Shown piece by piece: positions 20,632 through 22,293 of a stretch of DNA of 22,293 bases (its first letter is position 1; each line of letters begins with the position of its first letter). Source of the DNA: Sistotremastrum niveocremeum HHB9708. Taxonomy: Eukaryota; Basidiomycota; Agaricomycetes; Sistotremastrales; Sistotremastraceae. The stretch is from contig KV419426.1 in the NCBI GenBank assembly GCA_001630475.1, forward strand, positions 3,445-25,737. Direction: 5' to 3'. The position numbers and the translations under genes are program-made. The notes below the pieces were generated by a model, which made no database searches, was not told the DNA's origin, and saw only the letters and a list, made by a program, of their open reading frames with translations.

Positions 20632-22293
20632 CTAGATAGCTGTTTCTTCTAATCGCAGGAAGATGTCTCCGTCCGTTTGATCATTAACAAAGTAGTGTCC
20701 GTCTTTTCCGAATGCACGCGGCATATGGCAACTCCGGATGATGGAACTCATATAGATGAAATGAGTGTCGGAACGTTCTCGCAGTACTCGGCAGCGTTCG
20801 AATTTTGTCCGCGGAGTCCAAGTTGCAGGTTGAAAATACCGCACTAGAGCCATGGCAAGGGGAGGGCTGGATCTATGAAATTTCCAATCAAATATGGCGA
20901 GGACTCGGGCAAAACGTAGGGGTGTGTCGTCCACTAGCACAGTATCGTAACGAGGACGCCCGTTGAATGAAGGATTGCAACGTATGATATCTTGTCGACT
21001 ACGGAAATCTTCCCTTGATTCGTAATTAATATACGCACAGCGATAGAACGAGAGCTAAGATAGGAAAAACGATTCAATCACACGTAGACCAAAGACAGGA
21101 TTTGACTAGAATGATGCCCACCTTGATTCCCTCTTGAAACGTGGGCAAATCTGCTATCTGATGATGACCCAAAGCCAGATACTTCGCCAGACGAATTGCT
21201 AAATCTTTGATTCCGTTCGTCTCGGCGTTGGAGGTTTCAAACTCGTTCATGGTCTGCATTGGAGAGACTTTCGAACCGAGTCTGTGGTGAGCATTGCCAG
21301 AATACGAAGCCTCGCTTTCGGTCCCCTTTTCAGGGTCAACCTCTTGATGATCTGCGAGTTCTTGGGCAAACTGAGCTTCTTCCATCTCGTTGTGGAGAAG
21401 TATCCCGTCCATCATGTGGGCAAGGACCTCGTGGTTTTGGTCAATCTTCCACATCTGAAAGCTCATGATAAGATATGTAATCCAAGGAAGTGCAATGATC
21501 TCACCTGTTTCTCAACATCTTTGAAATTTGTCTGGTTGTGTGAGGCCTTCATCTCAGCGTTATAGCTCTCTCCATGCTTTGTCACATAGTTGGAAGTAAC
21601 TCCTGCGGATCTTATATCGTCAAAAACGTGCCGACAGGCACTATGCTTGGGATAATCGAGCGATAAACGCTCTTGCTGATAGACTTTCTTGAGAAGGTAG
21701 ACGATGTTAGATGTGAGAAGCTCATCACAATAAGGATATCTTACATGGGCCCAATAATCGTAAATTTCCAGGAGCTTCTTGCCGAGGGCGATGCGGGTAT
21801 CGGTCATGACACGTAGCCCTATCAGGACACGAAAACGGGTGTAGGCTCGGACAAGGTGAACCCATGGAGAATTCAAGGGCATTAAATCGACAATACAGAA
21901 AACCAGATTCTGATGGAGAAAATTTAGTCTTGCCAGACGTCGGTTCTATTGCATAGAGACCCACCTTAATGATATTGAAGATAGTATTGCCGTCAGTATA
22001 TGAGATGTCCGTTACTCGATCGAAGTGTTTTAGCTGAGGATAAGATGGGGATTCGGAGAATCTGACCGACCGTTCAGCATGTTGATTATGTTGATATTTT
22101 GGCAGGCATACCTTTGATTAAGTGCGGACTCTTTTCTCGCAGCCTTAAGTATTTCGACAATCAACAAGAATATCTTCTTGCCCTTGCCCGAGGTATCATC
22201 CATGTGCAAAACGTCATACAACCAGCCTAGATACAGGGATGAATTGCGTATGTCCCAAAATGAATTCTTGAGATGGCAAGAAGAATGATAAAT
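20632..22293 (-). CDS. CACTA/Plavaka-like DDE transposase, C-terminal part (5' end beyond window)
   Basis: Transposase of the large basidiomycete CACTA/Plavaka-like group. Exons in the window are 22293-22112, 22061-21965, 21909-21505, 21454-21122 and 21054-20632. Introns are 50-67 nt; all junctions keep the frame, giving the last 479 residues. Motifs recalled from this group, in order: WLYDVLHMDDTSGKG, the region where these proteins carry a catalytic Asp; LKHFDRVTDISYTDG; DYPKHSACRHVFDDI; NYVTKHGESYN, where the third acidic residue is expected; and QTNFKDVEKQMWKIDQNHE. The C-terminal domain contains CNPSFNGRPRYDTVLV, RFARVLAIF and SSIIRSC...GHYFVND. No stop or frameshift interrupts the visible part, so the copy may be young. 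The family name is my reading of these motifs; assignment between CACTA-like and Plavaka-like lineages is uncertain. Confidence 0.65.

Noticed and set aside
1-22293. CRISPR array, phage or bacterial defence system
   Set aside because: There are no regularly spaced repeats, and the short introns and gene families are eukaryotic (fungal).

Overview
The window looks like nuclear DNA of a basidiomycete fungus, most likely an Agaricomycete. Its clear genes are interrupted by many short introns of about 43 to 68 nt, with GTRNGT-type donors, CTRAC/CTAAT-like branch sites and YAG acceptors. The families present (F-box/LRR, zinc-ribbon alpha-kinase, fungal DDE integrase-core protein, CACTA/Plavaka-like transposase) are ones that are expanded in that class. 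No bacterial operon structure, tRNA, rRNA or CRISPR array is visible. All gene models come from joining reading frames by eye at canonical splice sites. The four main models close in frame over every junction.

Layout. 1-2620: no recognisable gene, one striking hairpin near position 166. 2621-4632 (minus): four-exon F-box/leucine-rich protein of about 610 aa. 4633-9348: a long gene-poor stretch with only scattered splice-like signals. 9349-10067 (minus): a possible small membrane protein behind a TATA box and a CT-rich leader. 10068-11116: no gene, but a short G-rich island. 11117-12556 (minus): a cluster of plausible exons with good splice signals that I cannot assign to a family. 12898-14568 (minus): seven-exon DDE integrase-core protein of about 445 aa with all three acidic residues present. 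15567-18406 (plus): ten-exon atypical alpha-kinase of about 777 aa with two N-terminal zinc-ribbon-like Cys pairs. 18644-19057 (minus): an unassigned ORF. 20632 to the right edge (minus): the C-terminal 479 aa of a transposase of the CACTA/Plavaka type, running out of the window.

The integrase-core gene and the alpha-kinase gene are divergent, about 1 kb apart, each with its own TATA box. The F-box protein would act in ubiquitin-ligase substrate choice, the alpha-kinase in Ser/Thr phosphorylation, and the transposase in DNA mobility. Nothing in the sequence shows that they form one pathway. The region reads as accessory, gene-poor DNA with lineage-expanded families and transposon-derived genes.
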